A stretch of 64,000 nucleotides of DNA from Clostridiales bacterium. GTDB taxonomy: Bacteria; Bacillota; Clostridia; Lachnospirales; Lachnospiraceae. Positions 29,752 to 38,714 of this stretch are shown piece after piece. Made by a program: the position numbers and the translations under genes. Position 1 is the stretch's first letter. Every line of letters starts with the position of its first letter. Under the pieces are notes generated by a model. It saw only the letters and a list, made by a program, of their open reading frames with translations. It did not search any database and had not been told where the DNA came from. Location: assembly GCA_023663185.1 (NCBI GenBank), contig JAMPHY010000009.1, positions 1,751-65,750 of the forward strand, given 5' to 3'.

Positions 29752-30300
29752 TTATGTTTTCATCATGGCAAGAATCATCTGCGCGGTTTCCACCATGTTA
29801 GTTCCGCTGTCCATACTGCATTTCTGGATATAGCGGTGCGCCTCCTCCTCTGTCATGTTATTACGAATCATCAACAGTTCTTTAGCTTCTTTAATCAATG
29901 CGGTATCTTTTTCGCTGCGTACTTTAGGCTGCTGTCTTGCTTTTTTACGTCTTCTTTGTATCGCCTGACACATCATGGAGACTGTATCTAGCAATTCATG
30001 GACTTTAATAGGCATGGTGAGACAGACTATATTATTGTCAAGGCATTCGTTCATAACATTGCTCGATGCCATAAGAAGCATGTCGAATCCTTCCGGAAGG
30101 CATTCGTGCAATTCTGAATACATCATATCCGTCAATTTGTAGCCGCATACAATAATTCCGTCATTCAATTCATCAGTCTGACTTAACGCCTGCGCTCCTG
30201 TTGTGCACACTGCTGTTACAAAAAATCCGTTTTTCATCAGTATGCTGCGAATCCCTTTTGCTTCTTCCAGTTTGGGCAAGGCTATAATTATGTTGACCAC
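29752..30300 (-). CDS. ANTAR-domain response regulator
   Basis: 182 residues. The N-terminal part resembles a degenerate receiver (VNIIIALPKLEEAKGIRSILMKNGFFV) that lacks a clear phospho-acceptor aspartate. The C-terminal ANTAR domain is LIKEAKELLMIRNNMTEEEAHRYIQKCSMDSGTNMVETAQMILAM. ANTAR proteins bind paired RNA hairpins and prevent termination. The gene lies 39 bases downstream of glnA, a common pairing in Clostridia, so it probably controls glnA or other nitrogen genes by antitermination. Confidence 0.9.
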   Translation of the reverse strand: MVNIIIALPKLEEAKGIRSILMKNGFFVTAVCTTGAQALSQTDELNDGIIVCGYKLTDMMYSELHECLPEGFDMLLMASSNVMNECLDNNIVCLTMPIKVHELLDTVSMMCQAIQRRRKKARQQPKVRSEKDTALIKEAKELLMIRNNMTEEEAHRYIQKCSMDSGTNMVETAQMILAMMKT

Positions 30301-30339
30301 ACATCTGCCCCCTTACGCCAAAGATTTACCTATCAAATA

Positions 30340-31674
30340 TCAGAACTTGTTCAGATATTCGTCAATCTCCCACTCACTCACCTGTGAGCGATAACGATGC
30401 CATTCCTCCTTTTTGGCAGATATATATTTTTGAAAAGTATGCTCTCCAAGCACGTCCTTGATAAGTTCGTCTTTTTCCGTCTCATATAGCGCCTCAATCA
30501 ACGTTCCCGGTATCTCGTCTATACCATATTTTGCCTTCTGCTCGCTACTCATCTCAAAAATATTACAATCTACGCTTTCCGGCGGCATAATCTTATTCAC
30601 TATGCCGTCCAAACCCGCCTTTAAACATACCGCCAGCGCAAGATAAGGATTTGCCGCAGGATCCGGACAGCGCAGCTCTATGCGTGTTCCTTTTCCGTGG
30701 CTGGCGGGAATCCTGATAAGCGGACTTCTGTTAGTAGTGCTCCATGCAATATATACAGGGGCTTCAAAACCCGGCACAAGCCGCTTATAAGAATTAATAA
30801 GCGGATTCGTAATCGCCGTCATTCCCTTCATATGCTTCATAATTCCACCGATAAAATAATACGCTTCCTTACTGAGTCCATACCTATCGTTTTCATCGAC
30901 AAAAATATTTTTTCCGTCCTTAGACAACGACATATTTATGTGCATACCTGAACCGTTTACTCCATATTTGGGCTTCGGCATAAAAGTTGCGTGTAATCCG
31001 TGCCGCTTGGCGATAGTCTTAACCGCCAGCTTAAATGTCATGATATTATCCGCTGTGGAAAGCGCTTCATCATAGTGAAAATCAATCTCATGCTGTGCCG
31101 GTGCCACCTCATGATGCGACGCTTCAACGACAAAGCCCATCTCCTCTAAAGTAAGCACCATATCGCGTCTGGCATTCTCACCGAAATCCACCGGACCTAA
31201 ATCGAAATATCCTGCCTGCTCGTTAGTATTCGTGGTAGGCATTGCATTCTCATCGGTATTAAACAGGAAAAACTCGCACTCCGGTCCCACATCAAAGCCA
31301 TAGCCTAATTTCTCAGCTTCCTTAATGGCGCGCTTCAAAATATAACGCGGATCTCCCTCAAACGGTTCTCCATTAGGTCTGTATACATCACAAATCAGTC
31401 TTGCCACTTTGCCCTGCTGCGGTCTCCACGGAAAAATGACAAATGTGTCAAAATCCGGATATAAGTACATGTCGGATTCCTCAATCCTTGCAAATCCTTC
31501 TATCGACGAACCATCAAACATGCACTCATTATTCAACGCTCTCTCCAACTGACTTACCGTAACCGCGACATTTTTCAGATTTCCGAAAATATCCGTAAAT
31601 TGAAGGCGGATAAATTCCACATCTTCCTCCTGAACCAGCCTTATAATGTCCTGCTTCGTATAATTCTTTCCCAT
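30340..31674 (-). CDS. glnA: glutamine synthetase type I
   Basis: 444 residues from [14 protein letters not shown] (31674), which has AGGAGG at good spacing; the ATG at 31683 is too close to it. It makes glutamine from glutamate, ammonia and ATP. Signatures are [52 protein letters not shown] and the ATP-binding [10 protein letters not shown] region. The size matches GSI-alpha; no adenylylation-type extension is present. A leader of about 170 bases with hairpins precedes it, and an ANTAR regulator follows. Confidence 0.97.
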   Translation of the reverse strand: MGKNYTKQDIIRLVQEEDVEFIRLQFTDIFGNLKNVAVTVSQLERALNNECMFDGSSIEGFARIEESDMYLYPDFDTFVIFPWRPQQGKVARLICDVYRPNGEPFEGDPRYILKRAIKEAEKLGYGFDVGPECEFFLFNTDENAMPTTNTNEQAGYFDLGPVDFGENARRDMVLTLEEMGFVVEASHHEVAPAQHEIDFHYDEALSTADNIMTFKLAVKTIAKRHGLHATFMPKPKYGVNGSGMHINMSLSKDGKNIFVDENDRYGLSKEAYYFIGGIMKHMKGMTAITNPLINSYKRLVPGFEAPVYIAWSTTNRSPLIRIPASHGKGTRIELRCPDPAANPYLALAVCLKAGLDGIVNKIMPPESVDCNIFEMSSEQKAKYGIDEIPGTLIEALYETEKDELIKDVLGEHTFQKYISAKKEEWHRYRSQVSEWEIDEYLNKF

Positions 31675-31713
31675 TTCTTCCATTCCTCCTGATTTTATAT
31701 ATTTAGCAATTCA

Positions 31714-31739
31714 AAACTCTATTTTAATAACCAGAGTTT
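31714..31739 (-). promoter_or_regulatory. AAACTCT...AGAGTTT leader hairpin, copy 2
   Basis: The minus strand has AAACTCT, loop GGTTATTAAAAT, then AGAGTTT, followed by TGAATTGCTAA. It is nearly the same as the hairpin before the AICAR transformylase gene (10536-10560). It lies about 40 bases upstream of the glnA ribosome site. Confidence 0.6.
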
Positions 31740-31844
31740 GTTCATTTTAAGCATGAGCAAACTCGTCACTTTGTATAATAAAAAACGCCCCTAATCTTCC
31801 TACAACAAAAATAATGCTAATAAGCACTTCCATTGTATTGGATA

Positions 31845-31860
31845 AGAACGCCTTTGTTCT
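31845..31860 (-). promoter_or_regulatory. ANTAR-type hairpin with hexaloop in glnA leader
   Basis: AGAAC and GTTCT form a stem around the six-base loop AAAGGC, which has A at position 1 and G at position 4 as reported for ANTAR target hairpins. It lies at the start of the predicted glnA transcript. A second matching hexaloop hairpin was not found by eye. Confidence 0.45.
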
Positions 31861-31865
31861 GTATC

Positions 31866-31895
31866 AGAATATCATTTTATGCACATATCTGTCAA
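31866..31895 (-). promoter_or_regulatory. promoter of glnA
   Basis: On the minus strand TTGACA is followed after 18 bases by TATTCT. The consensus -35 and the position upstream of the leader hairpins support this as the glnA promoter. Confidence 0.65.
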
Positions 31896-31938
31896 GACGG
31901 CGGTATATGTAAATTCATTCTTATAACATTCATTTATA

Positions 31939-33459
31939 TTATTCTCTAAAATATACTTTATTTTTTGTTTTTCCAGTGCCTTTAAGAATATCCAGTTTTT
32001 CAGCTTTCAATAGTAAACGGCTTGCCGTCTTTATCCCAACTTCCAATAATTTTGCTGCGACAGAACTATTTATTTCTTTATTTGTTTCCAAATAGAGCAA
32101 AATAATCTGCATTCTCGCTCTTTCCAATTCGGACATTGATTCGGACATTGATTCGGACATTGATTCGGACATTTTCTCCTCTCTTTCAAATCCGTCTCTT
32201 ATGCGAATAATTGTATTCAAATAAGTTCTTTCTTCGTCCATATCAAACTCAGGCTCTGGTGAACCATTTTGTTTCAATTCTCTTAATATTTTAGGAATAC
32301 CTGTCCCCTTTTTTTCAGATAAATCAATCTCCTTAAAAAATTCTCCAATTCTTCTGTTACGATATTTTCTTCCTTTAGTCTTGCCTAATGCAAAATGCTC
32401 AAGATTAATCCATTTAGCAAGTCCGGGATAATTCAATATCTGAATGCTATCTACATATATACGGATTTCCACTGGTTCCGGTTCACGATAGGACTTATGA
32501 AATACTGCATTTACCAATGCTTCTTCCAATGCATTATATGGATAATTAAAATATCGCTCTACTTCCGCCTGACCTTGTACTTTTACAACTTTTTGCTCAA
32601 TCACTGTTGTCTTTATATAATCCAAAGCATCCTGAACTTGTTTCCATATTGGTCCTATGAATGTTTTTTCTGTAAAATCATCCGATGCCTCAGCTTCTTT
32701 TGAATGAAACCTAATCAGTTCAATATATGCCCCCGGAATCAATTTCTCTGGATATTCCGCAAACATCAATACACCAATATTTCTGATATCCAATTCTGTA
32801 TCTGTCTCATTTGCAACTTCCTGTGCAAGCAACAATTCCTCTAATGAACTGCTATTAAGTTCCAGCATCAAACTACTATTGCTCTTCCTGATAAAATCTT
32901 CAAGATAACCTCTCCTGATATTATCAATTTTTGCTTTTCTGTTTACACGATCATCAAATGGAACAGAATTAAATTTATCAAACAATTCAGATATTTCATC
33001 TTGCTTTGCATCCGTAGTTAATGATGCCGGTCTAATCCAATATTTTAAACTTTTGTCCACTTTTTCACCATTTTCAGCATATACCGATTTAGGTGCTTGA
33101 TAAGGACCACTATCACCTGCTGAACACCACAAATATATCAAGTAAGTTCCTTCATTCATATAATCAACCACTTCTATTCTTGGAATATACCGTGGAATAA
33201 TTTGATTGCAATACTGAAATATTTCCTGTTGAATAGAGTCCAACTCCGCTTTCGGAACACCTTTTAACGGAAATACCGGCATACCATTTTTCTCTTTTAC
33301 TCCTATGACGATGTACCCACCATTAGTATTATCATAGTCATTGGCAAAAGCACAAATAGAATGGATAATATCATTGGGATTCCATCCTGTTTTATACTCT
33401 ACGCGGTCATGTTCAACAACACGCCCTTCTAACAAAGTTTCTATTTTTAATGGTATCAT
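31939..33459 (-). CDS. AlbA_2 (Schlafen-type) domain regulator with C-terminal HTH
   Basis: 506 residues. The N-terminal AlbA_2 domain shows VEHDRVEYKTGWNPNDIIHSICAFAND and GGYIVIGVKEKNGMPVF. The middle has NYPYNALEEALVNAVFHKSY and IQILNYPGLAKWINLEHF, typical of the associated ATP-binding HATPase_c_4 domain. The tail carries an SMSE repeat and then a winged-helix-like end. Family members are treated as putative transcriptional regulators; no target is known. AT-rich compared with the flanking glnA and nadE, and isolated, so probably acquired. Confidence 0.85.
   Translation of the reverse strand: MIPLKIETLLEGRVVEHDRVEYKTGWNPNDIIHSICAFANDYDNTNGGYIVIGVKEKNGMPVFPLKGVPKAELDSIQQEIFQYCNQIIPRYIPRIEVVDYMNEGTYLIYLWCSAGDSGPYQAPKSVYAENGEKVDKSLKYWIRPASLTTDAKQDEISELFDKFNSVPFDDRVNRKAKIDNIRRGYLEDFIRKSNSSLMLELNSSSLEELLLAQEVANETDTELDIRNIGVLMFAEYPEKLIPGAYIELIRFHSKEAEASDDFTEKTFIGPIWKQVQDALDYIKTTVIEQKVVKVQGQAEVERYFNYPYNALEEALVNAVFHKSYREPEPVEIRIYVDSIQILNYPGLAKWINLEHFALGKTKGRKYRNRRIGEFFKEIDLSEKKGTGIPKILRELKQNGSPEPEFDMDEERTYLNTIIRIRDGFEREEKMSESMSESMSESMSELERARMQIILLYLETNKEINSSVAAKLLEVGIKTASRLLLKAEKLDILKGTGKTKNKVYFRE
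32127..32174 (+). repeat. 12-bp tandem repeat, four units
   Basis: ATTCGGACATTG is repeated in tandem (the last unit differs by one base) inside the AlbA_2 gene. On the coding strand it encodes repeated Met-Ser-Glu-Ser between the central domain and the C-terminal HTH. Length changes would keep the frame. Confidence 0.85.
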
Positions 33460-33676
33460 TCAAGCGCCTCGCTTTCTGTTACGAATTATTCACAGTAATC
33501 TAATAATACATTATAAAATCTATTTTTAATTATAGCACTTATCGGACAACTAAGTTATTAAATCTTCATTATAACAAAAAGATTTTTTCATTCATATAAA
33601 GATTTATCATTCTCATGCAATCAGCCATATTAAATGGCATTTTTGTGCTTTCACACTTTTGTCATCAATCAGTCAT

Positions 33677-33713
33677 AATCTTTTCATCAGGCACATAAAC
33701 TGATAAAAAGATT
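33677..33713 (+). promoter_or_regulatory. leader hairpin before the gene at 33731
   Basis: AATCTTTTCATCAG and CTGATAAAAAGATT pair over 14 positions with one mismatch around a 9-base loop. It ends 8 bases before the GAGGATAT ribosome site, so it might affect translation or act as a terminator for upstream transcription. Confidence 0.5.
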
Positions 33714-33730
33714 TTCTATGAGGATATTTT

Positions 33731-34234
33731 ATGAGTTCCAAAACCAAAATTGTTGTACTTCATCTAAAAGAATTGATATATACCGGAATCTTTGCCGTGC
33801 TCGGTATCCTTTTAATTATTTTGCTCATTATTATGTTTCTGCCTAAAAATGCTCAAAATAAAAATAAAGCCGTCACGACTATGACTCAGACTACTGCAAA
33901 TACCTATGTCCCCGGCGTATATACAACTTCATTGATTCTGAACGACAACGTGGTGGAAATAGAAGTTACCGTTGATGAGAAAAACATCAACTCCATACGG
34001 CTCGTAAATCTTGATGAAGCAGTTACGACGATGTATCCTCTGATTCAGCCTTCGTTTGAAAGCCTTGCAAGTCAAATCATCGTCAACCAGAGTCTTGATG
34101 GCATTACATACCCTGATGACAGCAAGTATACCTCAATGATTCTGTTAAATGCAATAAGCGCATCATTGGAAAAAGCAATCGATCCGGAAGATGCAGTTCA
34201 GTTGGACTTAAATGAGTCTGGGAAACAACATTAA
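33731..34234 (+). CDS. membrane-anchored extracytoplasmic protein, FMN-binding-like domain
   Basis: 167 residues. One uncleaved membrane helix (IYTGIFAVLGILLIILLIIMFL) near residues 16-37, a Thr-rich linker, then an exterior domain with GVYTTSLILNDNVVEIEVTVDEKNINSIRLVNLDEAVTTMYP. The pattern 'vEieVtVDenkI..i.iv.l.E...' resembles FMN_bind-type domains, but the flavin-attachment threonine motif is not obvious. The stop overlaps the end of convergent nadE by 4 bases. Function unknown. Confidence 0.6.
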   Translation: MSSKTKIVVLHLKELIYTGIFAVLGILLIILLIIMFLPKNAQNKNKAVTTMTQTTANTYVPGVYTTSLILNDNVVEIEVTVDEKNINSIRLVNLDEAVTTMYPLIQPSFESLASQIIVNQSLDGITYPDDSKYTSMILLNAISASLEKAIDPEDAVQLDLNESGKQH

Positions 34235-36141
34235 AGTTCATCAACCTGACGCAGCCACAACTCGCCGCAGGCGTCTGAGGGCATACGCCAATCGCCCCTC
34301 GGAGAGAGCGCAACGCTTCCAACCTTAGGTCCGTCCGGCAGACATGAGCGCTTGAACTGCTGCGTAAAAAATCTGCGGTAAAAAGTTTTAAGCCATTTTA
34401 AGATTTCTTTATCTTCATACTGACCGGCGAAGGATATTCCGGCAATACGGTATATTTTCGCCGGTTCAAAGCCGAACCTCATCATATAGTAGAGGAAAAA
34501 ATCATGCAGCTCATAAGGACCGACTATATCCTCAGTCTTTTGTGAAATAACTCCATTTTCCGCGGGAAGCAGTTCAGGACTGACAGGCGTGTCAAGTATA
34601 TCCTCAAGTATTTTCGCCATTGTCTCATTAGTACAAGTATCGGCATAGTATTGCACTAAATGGCGTACCAGAGTCTTAGGGACGCCGCTGTTGACACCAT
34701 ACATGGACATATGATCTCCGTTATAGGTCGCCCAACCCAGCGCCAGCTCGGACATATCTCCGGTTCCTATCACAAGCGCGCCCGTTTGATTTGCCATATC
34801 CATTAAAACCTGTGTGCGCTCTCTTGCCTGCGCATTCTCATAAGTTACGTCTCTTTTATCTTCATCTTGTCCAATATCGTGAAGATGAACATTAACCGCT
34901 TCTTTTATATCTATCTTTCTTAAATCCGTTCCCAGCTCTTTTGCAAGTTTACACGCATTTTCATAGGTTCTGTCTGTCGTGCCAAAGCATGGCATTGTTA
35001 CGGAGATAATATTTTTTCTGTCTATTCCGAGCATATCAAAAGTGCGTGCGGTAACAAGCAGCGCAAGAGTGGAGTCCAAACCGCCTGAAATACCGACTAC
35101 CGCCGTCTCCACGCCTGTATGTTCATAGCGTTTTTTCAGTCCGTATGACTGAATAGAGAGAATTTCATCACACCTTTTCTCCCTCTCTTCTTTCGTAGAC
35201 GGTACAAACGGTGTCCGGCTGAAAGTACGCTCTAGCTTCGTTTCTTCTTTATCCAGATGAAAAGTGATTATTCTGTAATTCTGCCTCTCCCCCGTCGGAT
35301 AAGACGTCATTCTGCGTCTTTCATGGGCAATTCTGTGGATATCGATATCGGCGTATATTATTCCTGTACTGAAATGTTTAGATTCCGCCAGTATAGAGCC
35401 GTTCTCAACAATCATATTGTGTCCGCCATATACCAAATCCTGCGTAGATTCCCCTTCACCTGCAGAAGCATAAATATATCCTACGATATTTTTGGCGCTT
35501 GCCGATTTAACTAACATCTCACGGTAACTGTCTTTACCTACTATTTCATTGGAAGCCGACAGATTTACAAGCACGCTTGCGCCCGCCATTGCATGATGTG
35601 TCCCCGGCGAATCAGGAGCCCAGATATCCTCGCAGATTTCACACGCTGCTGTAAGCTCTTCCATACAATCCGCCTGCAACAAAATATTTGTGCCAAAAGG
35701 TATATCAACATCATCAAACCTATAACTTTCGGGAATGCCATTCCCTATTGTAAAGTACCGGCTCTCATAAAATTCCGCATATGAAGGAATATAGCTTTTG
35801 GGGATAAAAGCTAAAATTTCGCCATTCTGAATGACTGCCGCCACATTGTAGAGTTTATTATTCTTTTCCATAGGCAGACCGACAAAAACCAGCACGTCAT
35901 TACCTGCCGACTCACCCGCTATTACGCCAAGCTGCTCTTTTGCCCCGCGCAGCAATAATTCCTGAAGAAATAAATCTCCGCATGAATATCCGGTAATACA
36001 CAGCTCCGGAAAAACGATAATCTTCGCGCCTTTCTCCGCCGCCTCTTCCATACATGAACAAATCTGCTGCCTATTATAAACCGGCTCCGCCACCTTTATC
36101 TTAGGCGTAACCGCCGCTACCTTCACAAAGCCATGCTCCAT
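34231..36141 (-). CDS. nadE: glutamine-dependent NAD+ synthetase
   Basis: 636 residues with two domains. The N-terminal nitrilase-type glutaminase has FPELCITGYSCGDLF (Glu), the catalytic Cys region AACEICEDIWAPDSP, and SASNEIVGK. The C-terminal synthetase domain has the P-loop VGISGGLDSTLALLV, GTGDMSELALGWATYNGDHMSMYGVN, and ends with KVGSVALSPRGDWRMPSDA. It converts deamido-NAD to NAD using ammonia channelled from glutamine. The length fits the two-domain form. No cotranscribed NAD genes are visible. Confidence 0.96.
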   Translation of the reverse strand: MEHGFVKVAAVTPKIKVAEPVYNRQQICSCMEEAAEKGAKIIVFPELCITGYSCGDLFLQELLLRGAKEQLGVIAGESAGNDVLVFVGLPMEKNNKLYNVAAVIQNGEILAFIPKSYIPSYAEFYESRYFTIGNGIPESYRFDDVDIPFGTNILLQADCMEELTAACEICEDIWAPDSPGTHHAMAGASVLVNLSASNEIVGKDSYREMLVKSASAKNIVGYIYASAGEGESTQDLVYGGHNMIVENGSILAESKHFSTGIIYADIDIHRIAHERRRMTSYPTGERQNYRIITFHLDKEETKLERTFSRTPFVPSTKEEREKRCDEILSIQSYGLKKRYEHTGVETAVVGISGGLDSTLALLVTARTFDMLGIDRKNIISVTMPCFGTTDRTYENACKLAKELGTDLRKIDIKEAVNVHLHDIGQDEDKRDVTYENAQARERTQVLMDMANQTGALVIGTGDMSELALGWATYNGDHMSMYGVNSGVPKTLVRHLVQYYADTCTNETMAKILEDILDTPVSPELLPAENGVISQKTEDIVGPYELHDFFLYYMMRFGFEPAKIYRIAGISFAGQYEDKEILKWLKTFYRRFFTQQFKRSCLPDGPKVGSVALSPRGDWRMPSDACGELWLRQVDEL

Positions 36142-36167
36142 ACTGCCAGTCCGCTCCTTTTTAATAA

Positions 36168-36974
36168 TTATGATATCTTTTTATGCTGTTCTCTCGCTAT
36201 AACGTAAATTCTCTCGCTTTCTGTCGTCACTTCTTTATGCGTGTCCGCGTCCAGCGCGTCAACAAACTCCATGCCCGATTTTTCAACCAACGCCTTCATT
36301 TGCTTAAGCGTATATCCGCGCTGGTAATGAGTCTCGCTAAATTTCTTAAAACAGTTATCCTTATCATTCTTGACAAAAAAAGTCAAATCATACTCATTAA
36401 TTTCCTCTTCCTGATGGTAATAGTTCTCCCATATAAAACTACAATTCTCACGATTTTCGGCTATTGTGGCGTCTCCAATCACAACTTCATATTTATAAAC
36501 CGTATTAAAATCAAAAATAAACAGCCCTCTTGGATACAAATAGTTATCCACTAAACGAAAGACTGCAAGCAGCTCATTTTCATCAAGAATATAGTTTATG
36601 GAATCGCATACGCTTATGACGGCTCCGACAGTGCCATACAACTCAAACTCACGCATGTCCTGTTGCAAATACAGAATATCGTATCCGGAACGCTGCTTTT
36701 TCTCCATAGCAATTTGGAGCATTTCCTGAGAATTGTCGATACCAATCATATCATAGCCCTTCGCCGCTAGAAGTTCAGTCAGAGCCCCCGTTCCACAGCC
36801 TAAGTCCAGAATAGTGTTTCGCTCCTGCTTAAGCGCGCCGCTTGCTGCACTGTCTTGTGTATTATCTACACCATACTTCTGCAATAAACTGACAATAAAC
36901 TCGCACCATTCCCCATATGGCGTCTCGTCCATAAAAATATCATAAACTTCGGCAAAATCAGTATATGCGTCCAT
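36168..36974 (-). CDS. class I SAM-dependent methyltransferase
   Basis: 268 residues from MDAYTDFAEVYDIFMDETPY (36974; AAGGGAA upstream). Motif I is ILDLGCGTGALTELLAAKGYDMIGIDNS, followed by DILYLQQDMREFEL and VISVCDSINYIL. It is the common small-molecule type methyltransferase seen in Firmicutes; the substrate is unknown. It precedes nadE in the same direction with a short gap. Confidence 0.85.
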   Translation of the reverse strand: MDAYTDFAEVYDIFMDETPYGEWCEFIVSLLQKYGVDNTQDSAASGALKQERNTILDLGCGTGALTELLAAKGYDMIGIDNSQEMLQIAMEKKQRSGYDILYLQQDMREFELYGTVGAVISVCDSINYILDENELLAVFRLVDNYLYPRGLFIFDFNTVYKYEVVIGDATIAENRENCSFIWENYYHQEEEINEYDLTFFVKNDKDNCFKKFSETHYQRGYTLKQMKALVEKSGMEFVDALDADTHKEVTTESERIYVIAREQHKKIS

Positions 36975-37092
36975 TTTCACATTCCCTTCGTATGTGTGAA
37001 ATCTCATAAATAATTGCGAAATTTATCATTTCACAACGTAACTTAACCAAAAAGTCAGGCAGCCGCCTGACCTTTTATTAAATACATTTATA

Positions 37093-37593
37093 CTATCCTA
37101 ATATAGCCCCAAGTAATCCATAGGAAACAACCGACATAATAATAGTCGCTATCGCAATTCCCAACAGCTCAGCAATAATCGCCTTCTTAAAATCAATCTC
37201 AAGAAGCGCCGCAATCAACGAACCCGTCCATGCACCCGTGCCCGGCAGCGGAATACCGACAAACAATACAAGCCCCCAGAACTCATATTTTTTAATTGAA
37301 TCGCTCTTTCCCATTGCCCTTGATTCCAGCTTTTCAATAATGCCTTTAAATATTTTAACCTTTTTCAATATCTTAAATATCTTCTTGATAAAAAGCAGAA
37401 TAAACGGAATGGGAATAATATTCCCAATAATACATATCGGAGCCGCCAATGTTATCGGCACATCTATCAATGAAGCGACAAGCAGACCGCCCCTAAGCTC
37501 CAAAATCGGCACCATTGAGATAAAAAATATAACAAATTCCTTTGATACATATCGTCCTAACGTCTCGGCAAACCAAACCGCTAAACTATCCAT
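37093..37593 (-). CDS. small multidrug export family (COG2426) membrane protein
   Basis: 166 residues and several membrane helices. Family markers are FISMVPILELRGGLLVASLIDVP near the N-terminus and GIPLPGTGAWTGSLIAALL in the C-terminal half. Members are annotated as small multidrug exporters, but transport has little direct support. Good ribosome site AAAGGACA. It follows hisC in the same direction. Confidence 0.85.
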   Translation of the reverse strand: MDSLAVWFAETLGRYVSKEFVIFFISMVPILELRGGLLVASLIDVPITLAAPICIIGNIIPIPFILLFIKKIFKILKKVKIFKGIIEKLESRAMGKSDSIKKYEFWGLVLFVGIPLPGTGAWTGSLIAALLEIDFKKAIIAELLGIAIATIIMSVVSYGLLGAILG

Positions 37594-37631
37594 ATAATAA
37601 CCGTGTCCTTTCTTAACCTACAAATGTATTT

Positions 37632-38696
37632 TTATAATATTTCCTTAAGCGCCGCAAATAAAGCGTCCATCTGCTCATCTGTGCCGATGGTTATCCTTAG
37701 ATAGTTTGCAATCCGCCCCTTATTCCAATATCTGACATATATGTCATGTTTTTTGAGTTTATCAAAAATCTCCTGCGCAGCAACACGCTCATGCGATGCA
37801 AATATAAAATTAGCATATGACTTAGGAAAAGTAAAGCCCAGCGCACGCAGTTCTTTCTCTGTTCTTTCCCTTGTAGCTATGATTTTATTACAGATTTCTT
37901 TAAAATATGCGTCGTCCTTTACTGCCGCTTCGCCTATTGCAAGCGCCATGCGGTTCATAGTATAAGAATTGACGGAATACTTGACGTCATTCATATATTT
38001 AATTAATTTCTCATTACCGATAGCATACCCTATTCTTGCTCCCGCCATAGCCCTTGATTTAGAAAAAGTCTGCACAATCAAAAGGTTATCATACTTTGGA
38101 AGCAGGTCAATACAGCTTATTCCGCCGAAATCTATATAAGCCTCGTCGATAATAACCACAACGTCACGATTAGCTCTTATAATTTCCTCGATATCTCCAA
38201 TGCTCATAAGAATGCCTGTAGGCGCATTCGGGTTAGGAAAAATAACGCCGCCGTTTTCAGTAAAATAATCTTCCTTACGAATACATAAATTCTCATCTAA
38301 AGGCTTTACCTCATACGGTATCTTATATATATCCGCCCATACATCATAAAAAGAATATGTAATATCGGGGAAAAATATCGGCTTCGTCGAATTAAAAAAA
38401 GTCAAAAAAGCCATCGATAATACATCGTCCGAACCCACGCCGACAAAAATCTGTTCTTTCTTGACATGATAATACTCCGCCAGTGTAAAATTAAGCGAAG
38501 TTTTCTCAGGAAATTCCGGATACAGACGCAAATCCTGATATGCCATCTCCTGCAGTTTTTTCTCTACCATAGGCGCAGGCGGATACGGACATTCATTAGT
38601 GTTCAGCTTTATTATACCGCTTTTAACCGGCTGCTCACCCGGCACATAGGGCACTACTTTTCTGACATTCTCTTCCCACTTCATTTGTTTACTCAT
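37632..38696 (-). CDS. hisC: histidinol-phosphate aminotransferase family protein
   Basis: About 354 residues of fold-type I PLP enzymes. VGVGSDDVLSMAF (cofactor pocket), FPNPNAPTGI, VVIIDEAYIDFGG and the PLP lysine in VQTFSKSRAMAGARIGYAIG are the HisC pattern; the end LRITIGTDEQMDALFAALKEIL fits too. It would transaminate imidazole acetol phosphate in histidine synthesis. It is not in a his operon but next to a glycosyltransferase, so a related aromatic or other aminotransferase role remains possible. MSKQMKW is the likely start. Confidence 0.85.
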   Translation of the reverse strand: MSKQMKWEENVRKVVPYVPGEQPVKSGIIKLNTNECPYPPAPMVEKKLQEMAYQDLRLYPEFPEKTSLNFTLAEYYHVKKEQIFVGVGSDDVLSMAFLTFFNSTKPIFFPDITYSFYDVWADIYKIPYEVKPLDENLCIRKEDYFTENGGVIFPNPNAPTGILMSIGDIEEIIRANRDVVVIIDEAYIDFGGISCIDLLPKYDNLLIVQTFSKSRAMAGARIGYAIGNEKLIKYMNDVKYSVNSYTMNRMALAIGEAAVKDDAYFKEICNKIIATRERTEKELRALGFTFPKSYANFIFASHERVAAQEIFDKLKKHDIYVRYWNKGRIANYLRITIGTDEQMDALFAALKEIL

Positions 38697-38714
38697 CTTA
38701 TACCCATGCACCTT

